Part shown: one piece after another, positions 1-8,232 of the stretch
How positions within the stretch are numbered: the first letter of the stretch is position 1
Layout: the number at the start of each line of letters is the position of its first letter
Assembly: GCA_031400755.1 (NCBI GenBank)
Contig: JANNQL010000046.1
Coordinates: 1-64,000 of the forward strand
Direction of reading: 5' to 3'
Length of the DNA: 64,000 nucleotides
Origin: VMSU01 sp031400755
Lineage (GTDB): Bacteria; Desulfobacterota; Desulfobulbia; Desulfobulbales; VMSU01
Program-made: the position numbers and the translations under genes
Notes under the pieces: generated by a model
The model's database searches: none
Seen by the model: the letters and a program-made list of their open reading frames with translations, nothing else
Told to the model about the DNA's origin: nothing

Positions 1-207
1 CCAGACAGCATCTTTCCCCCCCACCCTAGCCCTCCCCCCCAAGGGGGGAGGGAATTTTCTTGCAACCAAAGGCCTTAAGCTCGTGGGTTAGGCAGTCTTT
101 TAGCCGTAAACCGACAAAAAGGGGGCACTGCCCACCAAATAAAAGTCAAGATACAAGGTCGGGTTAGGCCGTAAACTAACACTATGCTGATCTAACCCAA
201 CCTACTG
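1..207. repeat. C-rich palindrome and short direct repeats, no gene
   Basis: Bases 20-55 contain C-rich and G-rich arms (CCCTCCCCCC against GGGGGGAGGG) that can fold on themselves. The same kind of C-rich palindrome recurs near 5017-5118 and 62402-62450. Between 84 and 179 the string GGGTTAGGC...CCGTAAAC occurs twice, once with a 10-base insertion. I see no coding region or recognisable promoter here; it lies downstream of the CGGC gene on the minus strand. Confidence 0.5.
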
Positions 208-645
208 CTACTCGTCTTTGTCTAAAATGATATCAACCATGGTCTTTCGTGGTTGGCGGAAGAGTTTCTTGACGCGTCGGCGGAATTCTTCCGGTGTAAT
301 ATGCTCTTCGTGGGTGCCGATCACAATTTTGATATTTGGGAAGGCTTCTTCGAGTGCGTTTTTGTATTTTTCTTTGAACGGGCAGAGTGCTTTCAGGCAA
401 TAAGAAAAATGGATGGTATCAACCCCAAAATCAGTTAAGGCGCGGATTCTTTCGATTAACTTGTCCGGTCCGGTAAGCGTCGGGCAGCCAGGACAGTTTA
501 TGATGCCGGCGAGGGTGAGCTTTTCATCCGCAGGATATTCGGCAAAGGTCCCTTTGCGCTTCCGAAAATCCGCGAGGCAGCTCGCCGATGAGCAGCCAAG
601 GTCTTGAGTAGCATTTGAGCAGGTTAAAATACCAATTTTCGCCAT
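208..645 (-). CDS. CGGC domain-containing putative metal-binding protein
   Basis: A 145-residue cytosolic protein matching the CGGC family (PF08821) found in strict anaerobes. The start at 645 is chosen because AAAGGAG lies 7-8 bases upstream and the protein then begins MAKIGILTC, typical for the family; an upstream in-frame start at 702 would overlap the next gene. Cysteines sit at residues 9, 18, 23, in C51-P-G-C54, and at 83 and 88, so a bound metal or Fe-S centre is plausible. The signature CGGC is CPGC here. The C-terminal half contains a GTHEEH stretch typical of the family. The biochemical role of the family is not established. It lies 35 bases downstream of hisHF on the same strand and may be cotranscribed with it. 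Confidence 0.85.
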   Translation of the reverse strand: MAKIGILTCSNATQDLGCSSASCLADFRKRKGTFAEYPADEKLTLAGIINCPGCPTLTGPDKLIERIRALTDFGVDTIHFSYCLKALCPFKEKYKNALEEAFPNIKIVIGTHEEHITPEEFRRRVKKLFRQPRKTMVDIILDKDE

Positions 646-680
646 CTGCTTACTCCTTTTGAGATGCACCCAATCCCTTA

Positions 681-2264
681 TCACCGCACCTCCACCCCAC
701 ATCCCCGCAGGTGCTCCTTAACCGCCGCAATCGGCACCTCCTGGCGGTGGAAGATGCCGGCGGCGAGTGCCGCATCGGCCTTGGTCTCGGCAAAGACCTC
801 GCTGAAGTGCTCAGGACAGCCTGCGCCACTGGAGGCGATGACCGGGATCGAGACATGGTCCCGGATCAGGTTGATCAACTCCAGGTCAAAGCCTGAGTTG
901 GTGCCGTCTTTGTCGATGCAGTTCAGCAGGATTTCCCCAGCCCCCAGTTTCTCACAGACCTGGGCCAGGGTCAGGGCGTCGAGGTCGCGGCCTTCTCTCC
1001 CCCCCTTCACCGTGCACTGATACCAGCAGTACTCTTCTCCCTGCGGGCCGGGGAACTTGGTCTTGATGGTATGCTTGGCCGGGATGGGGGCGGCACAGTA
1101 GACCCGTCGCGGATCGACCGAGATCACCACTGCCTGATTGCCGTAGACGTGGGAAATCTGCTCGATGGAACTTCTGCCCGATTTCTGCTCCGTCTTCAAG
1201 TACTCCTCCACCGTGTCAACCGCGTCGCTGCCGATCGAGATCTTGTCGGCCCCGGAGCGGAAGTACTCCGAGGCCACGTCCAGCGACGTGTAATGCTGGC
1301 CGTCCGAGGCGGTGTACTCGCGGATGCCGCCGCCGATGGTCAGCGGCACGAAGACCTGCTCCGAGGTTCGTTGCAGGACCTCAAGCATCGGCTGGTCCTT
1401 GAGCGGGAAGTCCCGGAAGGCGGTGATGTTTAAGAAGGTGATCTCGTCGGCGCCCTCTTCGTAGTAGCGGCGGGCCAAATCAACCGGCTGGCCCAGGTTC
1501 CTGACCTTGCCCTCCTCGCGGACATCGTACTGGTCGCCCTTGGTCACCACCAGGTCGCCTTCGTCGTTACTGCGCACATCCAGGCAGGCGATGATCCGTT
1601 TGGCCAGCCTGGTCTCTTGGTGTCCGGCGCCGGCAGTTGGGCTACCCGTTATCATGGATTGGCCGCTCAGGAAGTTGCCCAAGATGGTAAGACCTGCCTC
1701 GCCGCTCTTTTCCGGGTGGAACTGGAAGGCCGCCACCTGGCCCTTTTGCACGCCGCTGATGAACTCGTCGCCGTAATTGGTGGTGGTCAGCACCCAGTCC
1801 TGGTTGGCCACACTCGGCATGGCCCGGTAGGAGTGGACGAAGTAGAGCTTCTCGCCCTGATAACCGGTAAACAGGCCGGAGGCCTGGTGTCGGTTGACCC
1901 CGTTCCAGCCGATCTGGGGCACGGAGAGGTCAGGCATGGTGAAGCGGCCGACCATGCCGGGGATGATGCCGAGGCCGGGGACGCCAAGGGATTCCTCGCT
2001 CGCCTCAAAGAGGGTCTGTAACCCCAGGCAGATGCCGAGGAACGGCTTATCGGCCAGCAGGTGCTTGATGAGCGGTTCAATATATCCTAATTCGTTTAAG
2101 CGATGGATGGCGCTGCCGAAGCTGCCGACTCCAGGGAAGACGAGCTTGTCGGCCTTGAGGATGTCCGCCGGGCAGCTGACGTCTTGGACTTCATAGCCCA
2201 GGCGTTTGATGGCGTTTCTGACGCTTCTGACATTGCCGGCGCCGTAGTCGAGCAAAGTGATCAT
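681..2264 (-). CDS. hisHF: Bifunctional imidazole glycerol phosphate synthase, HisH-HisF fusion
   Basis: A single 527-residue chain joins the glutaminase and cyclase halves of imidazole glycerol phosphate synthase, which makes IGP and AICAR in histidine biosynthesis. Residues 1-200 are a class I glutamine amidotransferase with Cys79 in GICLGLQ and His183/Glu185 in FHPE. A linker of about 20 residues leads to a HisF barrel beginning RIIACLDV near residue 225. The HisF part has the insertions and wording of the eukaryotic enzyme: a loop with GDLVVTKGDQYDVRE, then FRDFPLKD, CWYQCTVKGGRE and LLNCIDKDG. Most bacteria encode HisH and HisF separately, whereas yeast His7 and plant HISN4 have this fused order. 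No other his gene is nearby. ATG start at 2264; upstream ribosome site is weak. Confidence 0.95.
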   Translation of the reverse strand: MITLLDYGAGNVRSVRNAIKRLGYEVQDVSCPADILKADKLVFPGVGSFGSAIHRLNELGYIEPLIKHLLADKPFLGICLGLQTLFEASEESLGVPGLGIIPGMVGRFTMPDLSVPQIGWNGVNRHQASGLFTGYQGEKLYFVHSYRAMPSVANQDWVLTTTNYGDEFISGVQKGQVAAFQFHPEKSGEAGLTILGNFLSGQSMITGSPTAGAGHQETRLAKRIIACLDVRSNDEGDLVVTKGDQYDVREEGKVRNLGQPVDLARRYYEEGADEITFLNITAFRDFPLKDQPMLEVLQRTSEQVFVPLTIGGGIREYTASDGQHYTSLDVASEYFRSGADKISIGSDAVDTVEEYLKTEQKSGRSSIEQISHVYGNQAVVISVDPRRVYCAAPIPAKHTIKTKFPGPQGEEYCWYQCTVKGGREGRDLDALTLAQVCEKLGAGEILLNCIDKDGTNSGFDLELINLIRDHVSIPVIASSGAGCPEHFSEVFAETKADAALAAGIFHRQEVPIAAVKEHLRGCGVEVR

Positions 2265-2402
2265 TATGATACCGTTGTTTAGAGTTTACTTAAGGATAGA
2301 GGGGTTGTTTAAGTTGTGGAGTCGGGGTGAAACAAGATCGCCCTTTTGCCCAAATTACCTTACACCGTTCCCTTCGTCCAAATATTTAAGCATGCGATGC
2401 AT

Positions 2403-2436
2403 AAAAAAAGACCAGGTCACAATGGCCCGGTCTTTT
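2403..2436 (-). terminator. Rho-independent terminator
   Basis: Arms 2406-2416 and 2426-2436 pair over 11 positions with one mismatch around a 9-base loop. Read on the minus strand the hairpin is followed by seven T residues (2409-2403), just after the stop codon of the small secreted protein gene at 2459. Confidence 0.8.
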
Positions 2437-2458
2437 GCAGGACGCGCCGACCCATTTT

Positions 2459-2881
2459 TCAGGGCATGGCAATCGGCAGGCTGATCATGCCGCCGCCGGG
2501 TTCCCGGTAACGGATTTCGCCGGAGATCTCACTCTTTGCAACCGGCTGATCAAGGGTCAGGCGGAGGGTAAAATTGCCGGGCTTGACGCCGGTGAGCAGC
2601 CACTTCACCTCCCCATTGTTAATGTTGACGCTCTTGGTTTCTGGTTGGGCCTGGAGAACGGCGACCTGGGGCGGCAGGTTTTGAATGACGATGAGTGTTG
2701 GCGGTGGCGGGGCGCTAATCGAAATTTCAGCCATAACCTCCGGGCCGTCGATCCGCACGTATCTTGCCGTCACCAAGGGGGCTGCTCGCAGTTGTGCAGG
2801 CATCCCCAGGATGAGCAGCAGCAGGAAAAAGGCATTCCTGATCGTTGCAGGTGGGGTGCCGCAGCGGAATTGTGTCGTCAT
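2459..2881 (-). CDS. Small secreted protein, beta-rich, function unknown
   Basis: 140 residues with an N-terminal hydrophobic segment (about residues 16-34, ending AQLRAA) consistent with a Sec signal peptide. The rest is beta-rich with no catalytic motif I can name: a stretch of prolines (APPPP), then VIQNLPPQVAVL and a glycine-rich tail. A GGAGG ribosome site lies 9 bases before the ATG at 2881. It lies downstream of the membrane HTH regulator on the same strand. Its pattern of a coined phrase (VIQNLPP...V) followed by a pair of beta hairpins resembles the outer domain of that regulator (LKETIPKGCRV), so the two may share a fold. That likeness is by eye and weak. Confidence 0.7.
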   Translation of the reverse strand: MTTQFRCGTPPATIRNAFFLLLLILGMPAQLRAAPLVTARYVRIDGPEVMAEISISAPPPPTLIVIQNLPPQVAVLQAQPETKSVNINNGEVKWLLTGVKPGNFTLRLTLDQPVAKSEISGEIRYREPGGGMISLPIAMP

Positions 2882-3155
2882 GGGACTGCTACCTCCGATA
2901 TTTTAAGCTATACTCTTCTTCCGGGCATCTCCAGCAAGGCCCAAGCAGCATGCGGCGGAACGGGCCGCCAGATCACTAAGGGACTAAACAATTATTGATA
3001 TGCCGTTTTTTACCAAATCTCTATACGTCCGTCATTCCGGTAAGTTTTTAGCCGGAATCCAGGTTTTTCGCTGGATGCCAGCTAGGACCATGCTGGCATG
3101 ACGGCCAAGATAATCGGTACTTTTATGACTTCTAAGTCCCTAAGCTCTTTGGCCG
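2882..3155. repeat. CCGTCATTCC-type palindromic repeat
   Basis: A copy of the dispersed repeat runs from about 3029 to 3104. It reads CCGTCATTCCGG, then CCGGAATCCAG, then a second hairpin with TGGCATGACGG. Related copies lie near 11162, 12969, 14413 and 62493. No gene is visible in this gap. Confidence 0.6.
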
Positions 3156-4178
3156 TTATTTCTGCACCACATACTTCCCCGTTTTCCTGTCCCACAAATA
3201 GCCTTTACCTGCCCAGAGACCGTCGATAAAATCCCGGTCAAAATCCAGCTGCTCTATGGCGCTGTAGCGATCATAGACAGCCAGGATCTCTTCGTCGTCT
3301 ATCATGTCATTTCGATCAATATCGGCCCAATGGTAGGGGGCAATTGTCATGGTGGCAGCCTCGGTAATCTCCGTCTGCGTTTGATCACCCTGGTTCAACG
3401 TCACCCCGCCGCTGAATAGGAGTTGGTTGTCATCATTCGCTTTGGCCGGCGCCTGGACCAGATAAGCAAAAGTGGTTTCCTGCTTGTCGGTGCGGCTGAT
3501 CCACTTCAAAGAGCTGCCCTTGCCGGCGTCGGAGGCAAGGGATGGCTCGGCATCTATGACCCGGCACCCCTTAGGGATGGTCTCTTTCAGAATGAGTGAA
3601 ACCGGGGCCGGCTGACTCGTAGTGACTCGGATCAGCACCGGAAAGGTTTGGCCGGCAGGGATATGCTCCGGCAGGATGCGCTTGGCGTCAACTGTTATTT
3701 CTGGTGAAACCGGCTTCGTCAGCCATAGGGTGATGCCGCCCAAGGAGACAAGCAGGACGACCGGCAACAGCCAGGCGAGGCGTGATCGGCGGCGGCGTGG
3801 CTCTGCCGAAGTTGCAGGGCCGGCAGTGACGGTTTGGGCCGGCGGTGGGCTTGGTTCAACTGATGATTGGCCTTCGGCTTCCGAGGCCTGGGCCGGGGTG
3901 GCAGGGGGGGCATCGTTAGACTCTTGTTCCAGAATTGCATGAATGTCAACTTCCAGCGCCTGGGCGAGCTTCTCGGCATTCTCCAGTTTGATGGAGGGAT
4001 AGCGGCGGTTTTCCCAACGGGAGATGGTGTCGGTCGTCACGCCGATGACGGTTGCCATATAGAGCTGGGTGAGCCCTTTGCTCTCACGCAGGCGGCGTAT
4101 TTCAGCGCCGTTGATTCTGGCCATCGGCACGGTGCCCGGGGCAATATGGGCGGCAGTGGGGTGATCTGTCTTTTCCAT
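3156..4178 (-). CDS. Membrane-anchored HTH regulator with extracytoplasmic beta domain and EF-hand-like motif
   Basis: 340 residues in four parts. Residues 20-77 are an XRE/Cro-type helix-turn-helix (EIRRLRESKGLTQ...ISRWENRR). Residues about 80-130 are a Pro/Ala/Glu-rich linker. A single transmembrane helix follows at about 134-154 (LAWLLPVVLLVSLGG) after a basic RRRRSR stretch, placing the HTH in the cytoplasm. The outer part is a beta domain (about 160-275) and then DIDRNDMIDDEE near residue 284, which fits a dockerin or EF-hand calcium loop. The layout suggests a one-component sensor carrying a signal across the membrane. It is divergent from cytochrome c3, and the gap between them contains repeated CGATGTC motifs, so self- or cross-regulation is plausible. 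Start at 4178 has no clear ribosome site; Met19 is an alternative. Confidence 0.8.
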   Translation of the reverse strand: MEKTDHPTAAHIAPGTVPMARINGAEIRRLRESKGLTQLYMATVIGVTTDTISRWENRRYPSIKLENAEKLAQALEVDIHAILEQESNDAPPATPAQASEAEGQSSVEPSPPPAQTVTAGPATSAEPRRRRSRLAWLLPVVLLVSLGGITLWLTKPVSPEITVDAKRILPEHIPAGQTFPVLIRVTTSQPAPVSLILKETIPKGCRVIDAEPSLASDAGKGSSLKWISRTDKQETTFAYLVQAPAKANDDNQLLFSGGVTLNQGDQTQTEITEAATMTIAPYHWADIDRNDMIDDEEILAVYDRYSAIEQLDFDRDFIDGLWAGKGYLWDRKTGKYVVQK

Positions 4179-4308
4179 TTTTTTAGTATCGGATCAGCTG
4201 CATGGCTCGGCATCGGGGGTGGGGTCGGCGCGGCTGCATCTCATGCGCAGGTATACCCCGTCTCAACGGCAGTTTCAAATTGAAAGCGGTAGCGGGCGAT
4301 CTTTTTCT

Positions 4309-4427
4309 GCCGATGTCTACTCTGGTAGCGCCATAAGATGAGCATTGCCGACATGTCTGAAAGGCACGCCGTTTGCGGATGTCGGGTCGACATCAGGCCA
4401 TGTCTGGCGCCGTGTCCTCCGATGTCG
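4309..4427. promoter_or_regulatory. Cluster of CGATGTC/CGACATC motifs, candidate operator
   Basis: The divergent gap between the membrane HTH gene (ends of transcription away at 4178) and cytochrome c3 (starts 4550) holds a perfect inverted repeat GATGTCG-GGT-CGACATC at 4378-4394. Further single copies are CGATGTC at 4311-4317 and 4420-4426, and GACATGTC at 4350-4357. The rest of 4179-4549 has no gene. Function as a binding site for the HTH protein is inference. Confidence 0.45.
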
Positions 4428-4549
4428 CCTAGGCCTGCGGACTGTTTGGGTCTATGTTCTGCCTCAAGGACGAATCCCGTGGTGGGATTATCCAGAGGAC
4501 AGGACATGAGTGCCTGCCGGAGCAGAAAACGTGTAATGGAGGAATGACG

Positions 4550-4984
4550 ATGAACAAGAAATTAATGATTGCCGGGTCCATTTTTGCAGTAGCCTTAGGC
4601 CTCGGGTTAGGGGCCGTAGCGGTCTCGGCCGCAGACGCCTTAAAGGCCCCGCAGGCCGAACTGACCATTGCTGGCAAGAAGCCTGCCCATTTCAGCCATC
4701 CGCCCCACTTGAAGCTGGGTATGGCCTGTGGGGTCTGCCATCATGATGGAGAGCATAAGCCGCTCAGCGCCGAGGCCATTGCCGCCCTGCCCAACGCCAA
4801 GCAGCTCAGCTGCGTCGGTTGCCACAACGGCGCCTTCACCAATCCGGACCTCCAGAAGGTAAAGGACGTCTTCCACGCCCGCTGCAAGGAGTGCCACAAG
4901 GCCGGTTATGAAGGCAAGAAAGGCCCTGGCGGCTGTATCGATTGCCATATCAAACAGGAGAAAAAAGCGGCCGAGGGCTGCTGA
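4550..4984 (+). CDS. Tetraheme class III cytochrome c3
   Basis: 144 residues with a signal peptide (about 1-26, cleaved near VSAADA), so periplasmic. Four CxxCH heme sites are present: CGVCH, CVGCH, CKECH and CIDCH, with further histidines (HFSHPPH, HHDGEH) placed as the distal ligands of the cytochrome c3 family (PF02085). These proteins shuttle low-potential electrons between periplasmic hydrogenases or formate dehydrogenases and membrane complexes. The start at 4550 has GGAGGA seven bases upstream; the ATG at 4544 would be too close to it. Divergent from the membrane HTH regulator. Confidence 0.93.
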   Translation: MNKKLMIAGSIFAVALGLGLGAVAVSAADALKAPQAELTIAGKKPAHFSHPPHLKLGMACGVCHHDGEHKPLSAEAIAALPNAKQLSCVGCHNGAFTNPDLQKVKDVFHARCKECHKAGYEGKKGPGGCIDCHIKQEKKAAEGC

Positions 4985-5016
4985 TCCACTTCTCGTCTGA
5001 TGTTATGACGGTGGCT

Positions 5017-5118
5017 AATTTTTGCGCCCTCACCCGGCCTTCGGCCACCCTCGCCCAGGAGGCGAGGGGATAGAAAAGGCCCCCTCTCCCTCAGGGAGAG
5101 GGTTGGGGTGAGGGGAAA
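5017..5118. repeat. C-rich imperfect palindrome
   Basis: CCCTCACCC...CTCGCCC near 5027-5055 and CCCTCTCCCTCAGGGAGAGGG...GGTGAGGGG at 5082-5116 form nested hairpins between cytochrome c3 and the next gene. The element resembles other C-rich copies at 20-55 and 62402-62450. It could act as a transcript end for cytochrome c3. Confidence 0.5.
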
Positions 5119-5175
5119 GCTGCCATTGCAATTTCTTAACCGGACAACACTGAATTTTTTTGAAAGAGGCTTGTT

Positions 5176-5676
5176 ATGAAAACAGGAAATTACGTATTGA
5201 TGGTTACCGGGCTCTGGCTGCTGGCCCTGACGTGCCGACCGGCAGAGGCAGAGGTAAGGATAGGGCTGGGAGTCAACATCGGCCTGCCTGTTGTTACCTT
5301 CAGTGGCCCCCCGGAACTGGTGGCCATACCGGGGAGCTATGTCTACTATGCAGCGGACACAGCAGAGGACATCTTTTTCTATCAAGGGTACTGGTACCGC
5401 GCCTGGGACAATCGATGGCATCGCGCCAGCAGTTATTATGGTCCATGGGCCTACATCGGCCCCCGCTATGTGCCGCAGCCCTTTTTACGACTGCCGCCGG
5501 ATTACCGGCATCGGGAGGGCCATGGCAGAATGGGGCGCAATGGCGAACACAGACCTTGGCAACGGGCGGAAAGAGAGCGCTACCGGGAGGAGTCGCATGA
5601 TCGTGACGGGTGGCGAGGAGAGAGACGAGAGGTGCGCCATGATGGCAGGGGGGGACGTCGGGAGCACCGCTTTTAG
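5176..5676 (+). CDS. Periplasmic protein rich in aromatic and basic residues, function unknown
   Basis: 166 residues. A signal peptide (about 1-25, ending PAEAE) is followed by a tyrosine/tryptophan-rich domain (FYQGYWYRAWDNRWHRAS, YYGPWAYIGPRYVP) and then a highly charged Arg/His/Glu tail from about residue 108. The central pattern is common in uncharacterised envelope proteins of Geobacter-like and sulfate-reducing bacteria, near the YXWGXW group. AGAGG lies six bases before the ATG. No catalytic motif is seen. An imperfect hairpin with a T-rich tail follows at 5752. Confidence 0.75.
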   Translation: MKTGNYVLMVTGLWLLALTCRPAEAEVRIGLGVNIGLPVVTFSGPPELVAIPGSYVYYAADTAEDIFFYQGYWYRAWDNRWHRASSYYGPWAYIGPRYVPQPFLRLPPDYRHREGHGRMGRNGEHRPWQRAERERYREESHDRDGWRGERREVRHDGRGGRREHRF

Positions 5677-5751
5677 GGTGATTGTCGTGCCATGAGCTGT
5701 GGGGGGGCAATCCATCCATAGACCGACTACGCACTTGAATCGGCAAATATC

Positions 5752-5798
5752 AAAGCCGGTGGCAGGGAGTAACTTCTCTGTCATCGGCTTTGTTGTTT
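5752..5798 (+). terminator. Probable terminator, imperfect hairpin
   Basis: AAAGCCG...GGGAG pairs with CTC...CGGCTTT around a short loop, with internal mismatches, and is followed by TGTTGTTT. It lies 76 bases after the stop of the preceding gene. From here to 6130 I see no gene or other signal. Confidence 0.5.
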
Positions 5799-6130
5799 CA
5801 GGGCAAGCATGTCCTTAAGTTTTTGAGGCCTCGCTAAATATGCCAGGCCCAGATCGTGAGGTTCATCAACTGCACATTGCCGCAAACATCATTGACGCTG
5901 CTTTAGGACAATCCATTTCTGGGTTGAATAGAATAATCTGATTGATGTCGGAAATCGTTAGAGATGAAGCATCAGTCAGCTTGATTTGATCTACCATGAG
6001 TCGGCGTTGGGTATGGATAACTGAGCCAGCCGACTGTCGTTGGGAATAGATCGTAGAAAGCTCAGTAAGAGTCGTAACTTCCTGCTTTTTTATGATTTAA
6101 TTGTGAAATGTTAACATGGGTTAGTAAAAG

Positions 6131-7879
6131 TCAGCCTTGTCTCACTTTTTCGGCGAATTTTCTGAATATGCCTGCATTCGGATTAGCCGTCGCCTGCACA
6201 AGGCTTTGGAAAATTACAAGGGTCTTCTTAATACGTTCCTTATTCTTCAAGCCATCAGCAAAAGCCTCTTGAAGTTGTGGGCAGAATGACACACAGACCT
6301 GCACAACTGGTTCCCACGTCACTTGCGCGACGCTCGGCGACAAGACACCAAAAGAAAGTCGAGAAATCTTAGTGATTCTCTTCGTCAAAATAGTTTCAAG
6401 GCAGCCGGCAATTGCAGACACCAACATGTAGGTCGAACCACGTTGCCGGAAATACTCAATCTCTTTCATTTCTGGTTCGGTCAAACCTGCGTTGCCCTTG
6501 GACTTAGTTACAAGGACGGATTTTCTCGCCTCGATGCAGCGAAGGAGAGAGTAAGAGAAAACTATATGTCCGCCAGTAATATCCTCGTTGAAGTACCGTG
6601 CATAGAGTCTGTCTGATGCCCAAATATCTGATTTCTGATTGTAAGCAACCTCAGGGTCTCCCTGCATTGCCGCCAAAGCCTGTCCGACTGTATAGGATGG
6701 AAGAAGATTCGGATTTCGGCGAATTGCGTCAGTGGACCCACCTCTTCGTCCGCCCTGATACTCACATTGAGAAATAGCTGTAACTTCCTCCCGTAGCCGT
6801 CGTTGGACACGATCCCGGCTTCTGAAATCGGAAGCAGTCACTTTATTTTGGCTGTTATTGAACTCAATAATGTCAAAGATAGTTTCCCTGTCAGAGGTAA
6901 CAACAAACCGGACGGGCACCTGCACGTCCGCCAAAGGAGCCCGGCCTAACGAGCCGAGCGCGCCTGTCGTTTGGGCGCCGTTTACGATTGATAGGCCGGT
7001 TATTTTCAAAGTCAGCAATCCCCGCTTATCTTCAATAACTTTATAGGAATGCACGAGAACAGTAAGCCCGTTATTGTACACCCAAAAGTCCGCAGGCGTT
7101 TCTTGAGCCGACTGCTTGATACCATTATTGATGTTCGCGTCACTTCTGCGGGAGCCAAGATATTCACGCACATTTGCAGAGAAGAGTTTCGCTCGATGCT
7201 TTCGATAGGCGCTATAGAGAAAGCGACCCGGAACAGTTGTAACATAGGCCTTCCACTTATTTCCAGTAACTTCGAAGCCCGCAGGGACACGGATATCAAA
7301 TGCGTCGGACACAAGAATTGGTGACTGAGTTTCCCCGTACCAATCTTCTAGTGTGGTCGCGCCAACCTCCAGCACACTGACACGAACTTTCTTCCCTGAA
7401 AATTGACTTTTGAGAGCAGCGTCAATGGTATGCTCTACAGTTTTGAGTTCTTGCCCCACATTGCCTGATTCCGAAAGGTTGTGGATATACCACACATGAA
7501 GTTCTTGCAAAGTACCGTCTATGATGGCCTGACGAAGTTCGGTTGCTGATGGACGTAGACGCGCTGGCAGTTCCGCATGCGGACGTTGCAGAAGCCAGCC
7601 GACTGCTGTGTTGAGATCACTGGCTTTGTTCGCTGGAGCACTTTTCCGTGGCTTAGCCGAGAAGTAGCATTGGGCAAGCACCGCATGACCCTCGTCTGGG
7701 TCGATGTACACGATATCGCATTTTTTATCATCACTTCCATCCGTGAGAGAATTGGCGGCAATAGTATCAAGGTCTTCGAGGCCAAATCGAAGACCAAGAG
7801 CAAATAGTCCCAGAGCATTGTCTCCGTACTTAGTCAGGTCTGATCGTCCTTGAAATGCTTGCTCCCAATTAGTAGACAT
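6131..7879 (-). CDS. AIPR-family abortive infection phage resistance protein
   Basis: 582 residues matching the AIPR family (PF10592), known from abortive-infection phage defence. The conserved core is visible: FWVYNNGLTVL, then ITGLSIVNGAQTTGALG, and NNSQNKVTASDFRSRDRVQRRL. The N-terminal part has a nuclease-like strand pair, D55 followed by AQCYF at 69-73, in the place where relatives show D...Q-x-K of the PD-(D/E)xK fold; here the lysine position is a tyrosine, so cleavage activity is uncertain. GAGGAG precedes the ATG by about ten bases. The gene looks more AT-rich than its neighbours and stands alone without modification or restriction partners, followed by two toxin-antitoxin pairs. This fits a transferred defence gene. 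Confidence 0.88.
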   Translation of the reverse strand: MSTNWEQAFQGRSDLTKYGDNALGLFALGLRFGLEDLDTIAANSLTDGSDDKKCDIVYIDPDEGHAVLAQCYFSAKPRKSAPANKASDLNTAVGWLLQRPHAELPARLRPSATELRQAIIDGTLQELHVWYIHNLSESGNVGQELKTVEHTIDAALKSQFSGKKVRVSVLEVGATTLEDWYGETQSPILVSDAFDIRVPAGFEVTGNKWKAYVTTVPGRFLYSAYRKHRAKLFSANVREYLGSRRSDANINNGIKQSAQETPADFWVYNNGLTVLVHSYKVIEDKRGLLTLKITGLSIVNGAQTTGALGSLGRAPLADVQVPVRFVVTSDRETIFDIIEFNNSQNKVTASDFRSRDRVQRRLREEVTAISQCEYQGGRRGGSTDAIRRNPNLLPSYTVGQALAAMQGDPEVAYNQKSDIWASDRLYARYFNEDITGGHIVFSYSLLRCIEARKSVLVTKSKGNAGLTEPEMKEIEYFRQRGSTYMLVSAIAGCLETILTKRITKISRLSFGVLSPSVAQVTWEPVVQVCVSFCPQLQEAFADGLKNKERIKKTLVIFQSLVQATANPNAGIFRKFAEKVRQG

Positions 7880-8197
7880 GAATTATTTTCTCCTCTCTGT
7901 AGATAGCAAGGTATTAGCCAAACGAATTCGTTTAGCTAATACCGCAAAAAGTGGTGTTGGCCAGTTAGCAAAAACGGTGCCCCAGGAAATCAGTGCGCCG
8001 AAGAGCCAAGGTCATCTTTCCTATCATAAACCTCACGTTAGAGTATCTGGCCGCCTTTATTTTGTCAATCACGTTTGAAGGAGCCTGTCAAATGTGGGCC
8101 ATCATGATTTCCCAATCACATCATAAACTCCACAGAAAATAAGGGCCGAAGGACATCCACTCCGTATATTTCTTGAGGCACGCACCACTAAAAGTGG
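7880..8197. other. Intergenic region between AIPR and BrnT genes
   Basis: An AT-rich gap of about 320 bases between divergent genes. No convincing coding region is present on either strand. Its right end runs into the BrnT promoter. Confidence 0.4.
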
Positions 8198-8228
8198 TTG
8201 ACCAATCGACTTATTGTTAATACAATAA
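8198..8228 (+). promoter_or_regulatory. BrnTA promoter with overlapping palindromic operator
   Basis: TTGACC at 8198-8203 and TACAAT at 8221-8226 are spaced by 17 bases, a near-consensus sigma-70 promoter. A palindrome TTATTGT-TAAT-ACAATAA at 8211-8228 covers the -10 box, as expected for an autorepressed toxin-antitoxin operon. The -10 box ends six bases before the BrnT ATG at 8233, so the message may be nearly leaderless. Confidence 0.7.
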
Positions 8229-8232
8229 TAGC

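Noticed and set aside
7878..8078. A 66-codon frame on the plus strand
   Set aside because: It begins inside the AIPR leader on the opposite strand and has no ribosome site or recognisable product.
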